DNA of 38,654 nucleotides from Streptococcus cristatus (GCF_003943515.1 NZ_RJPT01000012.1:1-38654), one strand, 5' to 3'. Counted from the first letter of the stretch, positions 32,788 to 38,632 are shown. Notes: a model not told the origin generated them from the sequence alone. Translations and numbers: made by a program.

Positions 32788-33051
32788 TTACCCTCCCGGA
32801 AAATCTGCTTTTCCTGTCTTCTTCCAGTACTCAAATTCGTAGTACATATTGTTAAATTTATCGACCGTTACTTCCTGTCGCCGATTTGTATCGGCCTGCA
32901 CTCGGATGCTATCGCGATTGTCCTTGATCTGTTCCTGCAGCTCACGGATTTGCTGGTTTTGCTTATCGATAATCTGCACACCAGCGATGGCCAATAGCAC
33001 GATTGCAACGACTACCAGGATGGTCAATCTTTTAAGGTCTTTCAGACTCAT
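32788..33051 (-). CDS. membrane-anchored coiled-coil protein
   Basis: 87 residues: N-terminal basic start (SLKDLKR), a membrane helix (about 10-27, ILVVVAIVLLAIAGVQII), then a heptad-like region (QNQQIRELQEQIKDNRDSIR, 32-51) and an aromatic end (YYEFEYWKKTGKADFPGG). Bitopic topology with the coil probably outside or in the cytoplasm; orientation cannot be fixed. It stands beside another small membrane protein gene, so the two may work together. Confidence 0.78.
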   Translation of the reverse strand: MSLKDLKRLTILVVVAIVLLAIAGVQIIDKQNQQIRELQEQIKDNRDSIRVQADTNRRQEVTVDKFNNMYYEFEYWKKTGKADFPGG

Positions 33052-33057
33052 TTATCT

Positions 33058-33381
33058 TCACCCCACGAAATCCCACGAAATTTTAAAATAGATGCCTGCT
33101 GGCGTTTTTTCTTTGCTGCCAGAGTAACCGGCCAGCCAGTACTGTGTAATTGTTTTTGCAATAACGTCATCCAGATTAAAATAGTGTTTTCTTACACCTT
33201 TAGTCACAGTATTTCTGATCTCGTTGTGGGTGAATTTGATACTAACTCCGCCTGCGTTCGCTTCTTCTCTGATCCAGCTATTGATAACTCTTATTGTCTC
33301 TGAAGCTGCGATTCGACCGATTTGTTCACGCGCTTCAGCAGTTAATTGCTTTGCTGTTTTTACTTTTATAATTTCACTCAT
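33058..33381 (-). CDS. phage early protein, unknown function
   Basis: 107 residues, mostly helical and basic (AKQLTAEAREQIGRIAASET near 9-28) with a C-terminal strand region (PAGIYFKISWDFVG). An AAAGGA ribosome site precedes the ATG. No family recognised. It lies between the excisionase-like protein and the small membrane proteins. Confidence 0.75.
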   Translation of the reverse strand: MSEIIKVKTAKQLTAEAREQIGRIAASETIRVINSWIREEANAGGVSIKFTHNEIRNTVTKGVRKHYFNLDDVIAKTITQYWLAGYSGSKEKTPAGIYFKISWDFVG

Positions 33382-33406
33382 TTTTTATCCTTTCTTAAAC
33401 GTTAGC

Positions 33407-33715
33407 TCAGCTAGCCCGTTCTTCAAATTTGATGTTTTTCAACATCTCGTCGAGCGTCTCTTTCTTGCTTCTGTAGCGATTGCGAGATTTCCATTTCACA
33501 AAAAGACGAAATCCCTCGTAATTGATAAAGACAATCTTGTGTGTTGGGTTGTCTATGTATCTGCTAAAGTCTGGGTGTTCTCTCATTTCTCTCGCCCAGA
33601 CCTTGGCTGTGCTAGGAGTCAAACCTTCCCAAATTTGACAAAGATGCTCATAGTCACCAGCTTCCGCTTTTTCGGATTGATTAGCGGGTCTGTAAACCAA
33701 TTCAGCTTTTGGCAT
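33407..33715 (-). CDS. small DNA-binding-like protein, possible excisionase/DUF771 type
   Basis: 102 residues. The centre, LTPSTAKVWAREMREHPDFS (32-51) then THKIVFINYEGFRLFVKWKS (58-77), has the look of a winged helix-turn-helix with a trailing basic segment (RNRYRSKK), as in DUF771-like and excisionase-like phage proteins. It could direct excision together with the integrase or control early transcription. Family assignment is tentative. AGAGAGG precedes the start. Confidence 0.7.
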   Translation of the reverse strand: MPKAELVYRPANQSEKAEAGDYEHLCQIWEGLTPSTAKVWAREMREHPDFSRYIDNPTHKIVFINYEGFRLFVKWKSRNRYRSKKETLDEMLKNIKFEERAS

Positions 33716-33737
33716 AGCTTTTCCTCTCTTTCTGTGC

Positions 33738-33791
33738 TATAATTTGATTAGTATTTTTGATTAGCGCCTGACTTTGTTAGGTGCTTTTTTT
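33738..33791 (+). ncRNA. candidate short RNA: extended -10 promoter followed by a strong terminator
   Basis: On the plus strand, against all genes around it, TGCTATAAT (33735-33743) is a perfect extended -10. About 20 bases further an AGCGCCT/AGGTGCT stem (33763-33769 and 33779-33785, one G-U pair, 9-base loop) is followed by seven T. A transcript starting near 33750 would be only about 42 nt. The -35 is weak. It lies between the HTH gene and the excisionase-like gene and would be antisense to their shared leader. Confidence 0.45.
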
Positions 33792-33793
33792 GT

Positions 33794-33985
33794 TTACTCA
33801 ATGCTGTAATCTGCAATTACTCGCAAGATAAACTTATTTGCAGCAGGTCCTTTAGTCGAACCATTCAAGATATTCGTAACTTCCTGTCGCTTATAACCAT
33901 AAGCCGTTGCCAAATCACGCTTCTTGATGTTGTGTTGCTTTAAATACTCAGAAACCTTCTTTCGACCATTGTCAATATCTGGCAT
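33794..33985 (-). CDS. small helix-turn-helix protein
   Basis: 63 residues with a helix-turn-helix: VSEYLKQHNIKKRDLATAYG then YKRQEVTNILNGSTKG. Full length is little more than the DNA-binding domain, as for Cro-like proteins. It follows the Cro-like gene by 11 bases with an AGGAGGTGA ribosome site. It may be a second early regulator or an antirepressor partner. Confidence 0.82.
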   Translation of the reverse strand: MPDIDNGRKKVSEYLKQHNIKKRDLATAYGYKRQEVTNILNGSTKGPAANKFILRVIADYSIE

Positions 33986-33996
33986 GCACTCACCTC

Positions 33997-34191
33997 CTAT
34001 CTAAATTCATCCAAGCTGACTTCCAGTGCATCAGCAATTTTGCACATATTTGACCAAGACATCTCTTTCAATCGACCCGCTTTCAAGTTGGAAAAGTTTG
34101 ATTGATGGATACCTGATTCTTTGGCCAACTTGTACATTGACCATCCTTTGAGTTTTAGCTGATATTCAATTTTATTCCACATATGCAACAC
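33997..34191 (-). CDS. Cro-like XRE repressor
   Basis: 64 residues from GTG (61 from the ATG at 34182). The XRE helix-turn-helix is clear: IEYQLKLKGWSMYKLAKESG then IHQSNFSNLKAGRLKEMSW, ending CKIADALEVSLDEF. It is the first gene of the leftward early operon and should repress the lysogeny promoters. The start is uncertain: no ribosome site lies directly before GTG or ATG, while AAAAAGGAGGT sits about 30 bases upstream, in front of a TTG that opens a 6-codon peptide whose TAG overlaps the GTG. An operator-like palindrome covers the start. Confidence 0.85.
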   Translation of the reverse strand: MLHMWNKIEYQLKLKGWSMYKLAKESGIHQSNFSNLKAGRLKEMSWSNMCKIADALEVSLDEFR

Positions 34192-34243
34192 TATATATTG
34201 TGTCCAAACAATATATTACCTCCTTTTTGATACAATATATTGA
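34188..34243. promoter_or_regulatory. three operator-like sites in the genetic switch
   Basis: Three copies of an ACAATATATTGT-like palindrome: 34190-34201 (ACTATATATTGT, within ACAC...GTGT), 34208-34219 (ACAATATATTAC) and 34232-34243 (ACAATATATTGA). The first covers the Cro-like start and the third overlaps the -35 of the rightward promoter. A further copy, ACAATCTATTGT, lies in the repressor promoter at 35030-35041. Spacing and placement fit Cro/CI operators. Confidence 0.65.
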
Positions 34244-34268
34244 CTTTTAAAAGTATTTAAGTTATAAT
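34240..34268 (+). promoter_or_regulatory. rightward promoter
   Basis: TTGACT (34240-34245), a 17-base spacer and TATAAT (34263-34268). Near-consensus SigA promoter reading towards the 43-residue gene. The -35 overlaps an operator-like palindrome. Confidence 0.85.
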
Positions 34269-34353
34269 GTATTCTGACTAAAACGATTTAATAAGACCTT
34301 TCTAACTCCTTATGAAAATCGCAAGTCAAATAATTAAGAAAGGAGGATTGCTT

Positions 34354-34485
34354 ATGGCGAAAAATACCAAGCAGACTTCTGCTAAAGTTGCCACCAAAGC
34401 AAGCAAGGCTCTTAGAGATGGACGCTCTTCTGCCCGTACTAAGTCTATTGCTGGTTCGGCACTTTCACAGACTCGTAAAAAGTAA
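34354..34485 (+). CDS. conserved small basic protein of prophages
   Basis: 43 residues with the strong site AAAGGAGG ahead of the ATG. The sequence is Ala/Lys/Ser/Thr-rich with an Arg-containing centre (KALRDGRSSARTKSIAGSAL). Nearly identical small proteins recur in streptococcal and other Firmicute genomes as hypothetical proteins; the function is unknown. The high positive charge suggests nucleic acid binding. It is the first gene behind the rightward promoter at 34240-34268 and converges on the 60-residue gene, overlapping it by 21 bases tail to tail. Confidence 0.85.
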   Translation: MAKNTKQTSAKVATKASKALRDGRSSARTKSIAGSALSQTRKK

Positions 34486-34647
34486 AACGATATAGTCTGT
34501 ATTCAAGATATAACTTTTCCCTCTTTCAGAAACTTTTATAAGATTCTGGTCTGGGAAAAGCTTTTTTATTTCTTCAGGTACTTCTTGAATATCGCACTCC
34601 CCGAAAGAAATTTCTGAGTCTATCGTTGTAATTCCGCCTATTTTCAT
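34465..34647 (-). CDS. small protein of unknown function, minus strand
   Basis: 60 residues from the ATG at 34647, with AAAGGAGG nearby; a GTG two codons upstream is also possible. An upstream extension to 34722 runs through a terminator stem and is unlikely. The protein is acidic in the middle (ECDIQEVPEEIKKLFPDQNL, 17-36) and hydrophobic at its end. It lies alone between two rightward genes. It shares its last 21 bases with the convergent 43-residue gene. Confidence 0.55.
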   Translation of the reverse strand: MKIGGITTIDSEISFGECDIQEVPEEIKKLFPDQNLIKVSERGKSYILNTDYIVLLFTSL

Positions 34648-34670
34648 ACTCACGCGCCTCCTTTCTTCAT

Positions 34671-34700
34671 AAAAAAATGCCCTATCAAATTGATAGAGCA
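34671..34700 (-). terminator. leftward terminator beside the toxin promoter
   Basis: On the minus strand GCTCTATCAA and TTGATAGGGC (34679-34699) form a 10-bp stem with one mismatch and a very small loop, followed by ATTTTTTT. It would stop leftward RNAs coming from the toxin-antitoxin locus. Read rightwards it overlaps the weak -35 of the toxin promoter. Confidence 0.7.
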
Positions 34701-34757
34701 TGTGATACGATAAGAACGGCACTTCTACACCGCCTACGAAGGGAGGTGAGATAGCCT

Positions 34758-34850
34758 ATGATGGAACTAATCCTTAAAACTATCATCGGACCGATTGTGG
34801 TCGGTGTCGTTCTTCGTTTAGCTGATAAATGGCTGAACAAAGATAGATAG
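34758..34850 (+). CDS. Fst-family type I toxin
   Basis: 30 residues: start MMELILKTIIGPIVVGVV, then LRLADKWLNKDR. It matches the Fst/par toxin family: a single hydrophobic span with a conserved Pro and Gly (IIGPIVVGVVL), then a short charged, Trp-containing tail. Fst peptides insert into the membrane and kill or arrest cells when not silenced. GGGAGGTGAG lies seven bases upstream. A promoter is likely at about 34683-34711 (weak -35, TACGAT). The layout with antisense RNA, shared terminator and direct repeats follows pAD1 par. In a prophage it could stabilise lysogeny. Confidence 0.85.
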   Translation: MMELILKTIIGPIVVGVVLRLADKWLNKDR

Positions 34851-34927
34851 TGTCAAAAAAGACCCCAAGCTTATTTGGTCGTGAGCTTGGGATCTTTTCT
34901 AGTCCATGATATAGAACTAATCCTTAA
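34764..34927. repeat. direct repeats DRa and DRb of the Fst locus
   Basis: GAACTAATCCTTAA occurs at 34764-34777, within the toxin start region, and at 34914-34927, at the 5' end of the antisense RNA; flanking ATGAT is also shared. Because the RNAs are made in opposite directions, the repeats let the antitoxin pair with the toxin translation start, as in pAD1 par. Confidence 0.85.
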
Positions 34928-34930
34928 TTC
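34853..34930 (-). ncRNA. antitoxin RNA (RNA II-like) of the Fst locus
   Basis: Promoter TTGACA (34966-34961), 18-base spacer and GATAAT (34942-34937) on the minus strand predict a start near 34930. The transcript would cross the second direct repeat and end at the shared terminator, about 75 nt, close to the known size of par RNA II (about 65 nt). It overlaps the 3' end of the toxin RNA and is also complementary to the repeat at its ribosome-site/start region. No reading frame is apparent in it. Confidence 0.75.
34856..34898. terminator. shared bidirectional terminator of toxin and antitoxin RNAs
   Basis: CCCAAGCT and AGCTTGGG (34864-34871, 34884-34891) form an 8-bp stem with a 12-base loop; A-run on the left and TCTTTTCT on the right give U-tails in both directions. 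Convergent use by toxin RNA and antisense RNA is the par hallmark. Confidence 0.85.
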
Positions 34931-34936
34931 CCCTAT

Positions 34937-34966
34937 ATTATCTCACATGCTCTATACAATTGTCAA
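34937..34966 (-). promoter_or_regulatory. antitoxin promoter
   Basis: TTGACA, 18-base spacer, GATAAT with TGTG ahead of the -10; near consensus. It shares the stretch ATAGAGCATGTGA with the toxin promoter region at 34693-34705, but with a much better -35, so the antitoxin RNA should be made in excess. Confidence 0.8.
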
Positions 34967-35244
34967 GGAACTTGTAAACAAGAAACAACTAAAATTTTAA
35001 CTATTTTTTGTGTTATTGCTTGACTTTTTACAATCTATTGTTTAGAATAAAAGCATGATAAAAACACCAATAAATTTATAAATACCGTTCGCCAAAACAT
35101 TTTTATAATTTATTTCTTAGTTGTTTTTTTAGTTGTTTCTCACTTACAAAAACTATTGTAAACTATTGATTGTGTTTTGTCAATAATTTTACACACAAAA
35201 GTTTAAATATTTTTTGTCGTGCCTTTAGAAAGGTTGATAAATCA
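34967..35244. other. non-coding leader region of the repressor gene
   Basis: An AT-rich 278-base gap. It holds the repressor promoter (35020-35048), an operator-like palindrome within it, an inverted repeat AGAAACAACTAAAA / TTTTAGTTGTTTCT (34981-34994 and 35127-35140) that brackets the promoter, and repeated CTATTGTAAACTATTG motifs (about 35152-35168). No gene longer than a few codons is seen. Confidence 0.6.
35020..35048 (+). promoter_or_regulatory. repressor (lysogeny) promoter with internal operator
   Basis: TTGACT (35020-35025), 17-base spacer, TAGAAT (35043-35048). The spacer contains the perfect palindrome ACAATCTATTGT (35030-35041), related to the three sites beside the Cro-like gene, so repressor or Cro would block this promoter when bound. 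Confidence 0.75.
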
Positions 35245-35598
35245 ATGTTTTCTTTATTTGAAAAAATTAAAGAACTTTGCCAAATGCGAGGAATTTCTAT
35301 AAATTCACTCGAAGAAACACTTGGGTATAGTAGAAATACAATCTATAGCATGAAAAGTAAAAAACCAAATGCCGAAAGATTACAAGAAATCGCCGACTAT
35401 TTCCATGTGTCAACCGACTACCTGCTCGGTCGCACAGATAACCCAGCAATAGCAAACGACGACACAATCGCAGGCTACACGTCTGACGACTTGCGAAAGA
35501 TGGCAGAGAATGCCAAGACGTTCGATGGTAAGCCACTCACAGAAGAGGATATCGACGCTATCCAAAATATCATTGAGATTTATTTGAGAGGTAGATAG
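35245..35598 (+). CDS. CI-like XRE repressor
   Basis: 117 residues from the ATG at 35245 (AGAAAGG upstream); an upstream in-frame ATG at 35170 lacks a ribosome site. The N-terminal XRE helix-turn-helix (FEKIKELCQMRGISINSLEE then TLGYSRNTIYSMKSKKP) is followed by FHVSTDYLLGRTDN, the usual end of such domains. The C-terminal part is short and acidic, without the LexA-type self-cleaving protease, so removal must use another route: the ImmA/IrrE-like protease encoded 3 bases downstream. It maintains lysogeny by binding the operator palindromes, by inference. Confidence 0.9.
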   Translation: MFSLFEKIKELCQMRGISINSLEETLGYSRNTIYSMKSKKPNAERLQEIADYFHVSTDYLLGRTDNPAIANDDTIAGYTSDDLRKMAENAKTFDGKPLTEEDIDAIQNIIEIYLRGR

Positions 35599-35601
35599 CC
35601 T

Positions 35602-35982
35602 ATGACTATTGAAGAGCTTGTAGATTCGCACGGCGTTACTCTCGCTTACTTTGATAACGAGCTTTGGCACAGACCAGGCATCTACGTCAAAGATATCAAT
35701 ATTATCTTTATAAATCGTGAGTTGTCTGAGAACGCCAAAAAACGCGTCATATACCACGAATTAGGACATCTGGATCATTCTGCTGAGCTTTACCAAAATA
35801 ATCACACTAGATGCGAAAATGAAGCGAATAGGCACATGATCCATAAACTACTCGAAGAAGAGCTTGCAGCATCAGATGACCACAAGTCTTTTAACTACTT
35901 ACATTTTATGCAAAAGCATAAATTAAAGACAGTAACAGACGAATTGATGGTCATCGACGAATATTACGAATTGATAGGATGA
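35602..35982 (+). CDS. ImmA/IrrE-family metalloprotease
   Basis: 126 residues with the zinc motif HELGH (52-56) and a downstream Glu-containing helix (ENEANRHM, 72-79). By analogy with ImmR/ImmA of ICEBs1, it would cleave the partner repressor after a host signal such as DNA damage. The gene follows the repressor by 3 bases, and the pair forms the induction switch. Confidence 0.93.
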   Translation: MTIEELVDSHGVTLAYFDNELWHRPGIYVKDINIIFINRELSENAKKRVIYHELGHLDHSAELYQNNHTRCENEANRHMIHKLLEEELAASDDHKSFNYLHFMQKHKLKTVTDELMVIDEYYELIG

Positions 35983-35986
35983 AAAT

Positions 35987-36529
35987 ATGGACTTCAAAAA
36001 GATAAGCGACCTAGCAAAAACTGCAGTCGATAAGACCGCAGAAGGTATAAGTAAAGCTAACGATATGAGAAAAAAGGCAGCACTAGAAACAAAAATAACT
36101 TTGCCAGCAAGCAATCAGTTCTCTAGTCCTACTACTGTCCGAAAAACGGTTGATGGCCAATACTACATTGGTATGTACTCAGAAGAACCTGTGCTTTACG
36201 AATTTGAAAACTTCAATTTTTCTGGCTCTACAATTATCGAACGTACAACTACTACAGGAAAAACCAAGCAAAAAGGGCGTGCTGGCAGCGTTCTCCTTGG
36301 AGGAGCGATTGGTGCTGCAATAAACCCAGTTGGAGCGGTTGTTGGAGCCATGGCTGGTGGAGCTAGAGGAAAAAAAGGAACCATCAATTCTACATCGGTT
36401 ACTACCCAAGAAGAAAAACCGGGCGCGGCTTCTATTTCTCTTAGAAACATTATTACTAGCGAGATAAAAACTATTTCAACGAAGCTAACTCAAGCGCAAG
36501 CAAACAACGTCGAAAGATTTTTTGAATAA
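35987..36529 (+). CDS. accessory protein with glycine-zipper segment
   Basis: 180 residues. A basic, helical N-terminus (about 1-40), a beta-like middle (VDGQYYIGMYSEEPVLYEFE), then a Gly/Ala-rich hydrophobic region of glycine-zipper type (about 100-128, SVLLGGAIGAAINPVGAVVG) and a C-terminal helical part (KLTQAQANNVERFFE). I do not recognise the family. Position after the CI/ImmA pair is where many lactic acid bacterial prophages carry lysogenic-conversion or superinfection exclusion genes. The zipper may insert into or associate with the membrane. Confidence 0.82.
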   Translation: MDFKKISDLAKTAVDKTAEGISKANDMRKKAALETKITLPASNQFSSPTTVRKTVDGQYYIGMYSEEPVLYEFENFNFSGSTIIERTTTTGKTKQKGRAGSVLLGGAIGAAINPVGAVVGAMAGGARGKKGTINSTSVTTQEEKPGAASISLRNIITSEIKTISTKLTQAQANNVERFFE

Positions 36530-36550
36530 AACAAAAAAATCCCTGCGCTC
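36530..36550. repeat. partial copy of the downstream terminator-like element
   Basis: AACAAAAAAATCCC (36530-36543) plus CGCTC repeats the left half of the hairpin at 37265-37311, and in both places it follows a stop codon by 1-4 bases. The right half is missing here, so this looks like a remnant left when the following gene was inserted or duplicated. Confidence 0.55.
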
Positions 36551-36600
36551 AGAAGTTATGATCCAGGAAGAATTTAAGAAAATAGTAGGAATGTAAAAAA

Positions 36601-37266
36601 ATGGAAATATTAAAAAATACTTTATCGCTAATCGTTTTAGTTTCAGCAGCTGGCATTTGGTATTTTGTTAAAAAACGCCCGAACGCCAAATATAGAAATA
36701 TTTCAATCGCTGTTCTGATAAGCTGTGCTCTTGTTATCGGGACTTTCTTCCGAGAAAACAAAACAAATACTGAGCTTACAAAACCGGCTACAACACAAAC
36801 CACCTCGTCTTCTTCGTCTAAGAATTCAGTAAGCAAGGAAAACTCAAAAGAAAATAAAGTTAGTGAATCTAAAAGTGAAGCAAGCTCATCTCAAGAAATA
36901 AAAAATGACGGTCCTGATTATACAGAGGAGTCTAATACACAATTTGCTAACCATTTAACTATTGAAATCAATAATCAATTAGCAGAGTCGGGTCATCAGG
37001 TTATAACTAAACCAGTAGGCAAAAATGTCATTTACTTGTATCTTCCTCAAGAGGTCAAATATTACTCGAAAGTTGAGATCCAACAAATTGCTGACAAACT
37101 GTACAAAATTAAAGAAAGCACTTTTAAAAATTGGGCAATAGAAAATGGCTATGATTTGAGTTTTGCTAACTCTCCTAATCTATATGTAAAAGCGGAAGAT
37201 GACACAACACTCGCAGCAGAAAGTGGCATCATCAATAAATCAATGAAAGTCAAGATAAATAACTAA
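36601..37266 (+). CDS. membrane protein with Ser-rich linker and extracellular domain
   Basis: 221 residues. Two membrane segments (about 6-22, TLSLIVLVSAAGIWYFV; about 34-50, ISIAVLISCALVIGTFF) form a hairpin anchor. A long Ser/Thr/Lys/Glu-rich linker (about 52-108) carries a folded C-terminal domain (about 112-221, with HVLI-like strands and YLPQEVKYYSKVEIQQIADK) probably outside the cell. No family recognised. It is flanked by terminator-like repeats and is AT-rich, suggesting a moron acquired separately; superinfection exclusion or host surface change are possibilities. Confidence 0.82.
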   Translation: MEILKNTLSLIVLVSAAGIWYFVKKRPNAKYRNISIAVLISCALVIGTFFRENKTNTELTKPATTQTTSSSSSKNSVSKENSKENKVSESKSEASSSQEIKNDGPDYTEESNTQFANHLTIEINNQLAESGHQVITKPVGKNVIYLYLPQEVKYYSKVEIQQIADKLYKIKESTFKNWAIENGYDLSFANSPNLYVKAEDDTTLAAESGIINKSMKVKINN

Positions 37267-37311
37267 CAAAAAAATCCCCACGCTCTCAAAACTTTGGCGA
37301 GTCTGAGCGTG
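37265..37311 (-). terminator. leftward terminator between integrase and accessory genes
   Basis: CACGCTC and GAGCGTG (37279-37285, 37305-37311) form the stem; on the minus strand it is followed by GGGATTTTTTTG. It would stop leftward transcripts arriving from the integrase/attR side. In the rightward direction there is no T-run. Confidence 0.6.
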
Positions 37312-37322
37312 AGGCAATCATG

Positions 37323-37358
37323 TATAGTAAAAGGCATTAAAAAGCCCTCTTTACTATA
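37323..37358. repeat. inverted repeat ahead of the integrase gene
   Basis: TATAGTAAA and TTTACTATA are perfect 9-bp complements (37323-37331, 37350-37358), with an inner GGC/GCC pair. It ends about 30 bases before the integrase start and could attenuate integrase expression or bind a regulator. Confidence 0.5.
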
Positions 37359-37389
37359 CCCATTTTATCAAAAAGTGAGGTAAAAATCA

Positions 37390-38541
37390 ATGTGGATGGA
37401 AGAACTTACAAACGGAAAATATAAGTTTTTTGAACGCTACAAAGATCCCTACACTGAAAAGTGGAAAAGGGTATCTGTGACGCTCGACTCAGGTTCAGCA
37501 AGAGCCAAAAAAGAAGCTCAAAAGCAACTGGATGAAAAAATTTCTCAAAAATTACAGAGCCTATCCACTACTGATATGCTTTTTGAGGCTGTTCTTGACG
37601 ATTGGTGGGAATTGCATAAAAAGTCAATCAAAGCTTCTACTGAAAAAACTATGATCTATGCTGTCAGTGAAGTAAAAGAAAGTTTTGCTCCAGGGGTCAA
37701 AATTAAAAATATCACTGCTAAGTACGCACAACAGTATTTTACAGATTCAGAGGACAATCATATCAAATTAAAAAAGCACAAATCGGTTTTAAGTATGGTG
37801 TTCAAATACGCTCAAGATTTAGAGTTGATTGATACCAATCCAATTCAACGGGTAAGACTTCCTAAAAAAGTCGTCACATATGAAACTATGGAACGGATAG
37901 AAAACAAGTTTCTTGAGCAGAATGAGCTAAAAAGACTTTTAAAAGCCATGAGAGAATACAATAGAGGATATCACGTTGCTCGCATGGCTGAATTTATGGC
38001 ACTGAATGGGTGTCGAGTCGGTGAGGCTGGTGCTTTAAAGTTTGAAAACTATGATAAAAAAAATCGTACCATCACTATCAATGGCACTTTAGACCCAACA
38101 CGAAAGGGTTCAGAGGGCGTCAAGACTACACCAAAAACCTTGTCATCTATCAGGGTAGTTGATTTAACCAATAAAGAAATTGAGATTATAGAAGAATTTA
38201 TTGAGCTACACGAGTTAAGAAAGAATACTAACCCAAACTATAAAGATATGGGCTTCATATTTGTTTCCTCTAATGGTATCCCTATCCATAAGTCTAGTAT
38301 CGGTAAGTTGATGAAGAATGCTAATGCCACGCTAAAGAAACCAATAAATAAACCATTGCACCCTCACATACTACGACATACTCTTATCAGTACACTTGCA
38401 GAAAATAATATTCCGTTAAAAGCCATTACTCAGAGAGTAGGTCATAAAGATAACGGAAAGACCACAATGGAAATCTATACTCACGTAACTAAGAACATCA
38501 AGTCAAAAGTTGTTGATGTCTTAGATAAACTTTACAAATAG
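37390..38541 (+). CDS. int: tyrosine-family site-specific integrase
   Basis: 383 residues. The N-terminal arm-binding domain (about 1-50, with GKYKFFERYKDPYTEKWKRV), SAM-like core-binding domain (about 58-150) and catalytic domain (about 175-383) follow the usual order. Catalytic residues: Arg209 (NGCRVGE), His326 and Arg329 (HPHILRH), His352 (VGH) and nucleophile Tyr363 (EIYTHVT). GAGGT lies ahead of the ATG. It integrates and, with a directionality factor, excises the prophage. The gene ends about 100 bases from attR, as expected for an attP-proximal int. Confidence 0.95.
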   Translation: MWMEELTNGKYKFFERYKDPYTEKWKRVSVTLDSGSARAKKEAQKQLDEKISQKLQSLSTTDMLFEAVLDDWWELHKKSIKASTEKTMIYAVSEVKESFAPGVKIKNITAKYAQQYFTDSEDNHIKLKKHKSVLSMVFKYAQDLELIDTNPIQRVRLPKKVVTYETMERIENKFLEQNELKRLLKAMREYNRGYHVARMAEFMALNGCRVGEAGALKFENYDKKNRTITINGTLDPTRKGSEGVKTTPKTLSSIRVVDLTNKEIEIIEEFIELHELRKNTNPNYKDMGFIFVSSNGIPIHKSSIGKLMKNANATLKKPINKPLHPHILRHTLISTLAENNIPLKAITQRVGHKDNGKTTMEIYTHVTKNIKSKVVDVLDKLYK

Positions 38542-38543
38542 CT

Positions 38544-38561
38544 TGCCCCTTTTTTGCCCCT
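38544..38561. repeat. candidate integrase arm-type site, right
   Basis: TGCCCCTTTTTTGCCCCT, an exact copy of 132-149 in the same orientation, starting 3 bases after the integrase stop. In the circular phage the two copies would flank the attP core on both sides, the layout of arm-type sites. Confidence 0.5.
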
Positions 38562-38577
38562 TCTCTAACAAAAAGAA

Positions 38578-38605
38578 AAACCGCTAGTCCTAAGAATAGC
38601 GGTTT
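38578..38605. terminator. terminator after the integrase gene
   Basis: AAACCGCTA and TAGCGGTTT form a perfect 9-bp stem with a 10-base loop; A-run before and AATAATGTTTTT after. It ends integrase transcription before attR and could also stop host transcription entering leftwards (minus strand tail TTTCTTTTTG). Confidence 0.75.
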
Positions 38606-38632
38606 AATAATGTTTTTAAGCTACTAATGTAG

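Noticed and set aside
34648..34722. Extension of the 60-residue minus-strand gene up to 34722
   Set aside because: It would read through a strong terminator stem and T-run; the internal ATG has AAAGGAGG at a usable distance.
35170..35244. 25-residue N-terminal extension of the repressor from an upstream ATG
   Set aside because: No ribosome site, AT-rich and Cys/Phe/Asn composition unlike the XRE domain, and AGAAAGG precedes the internal ATG.
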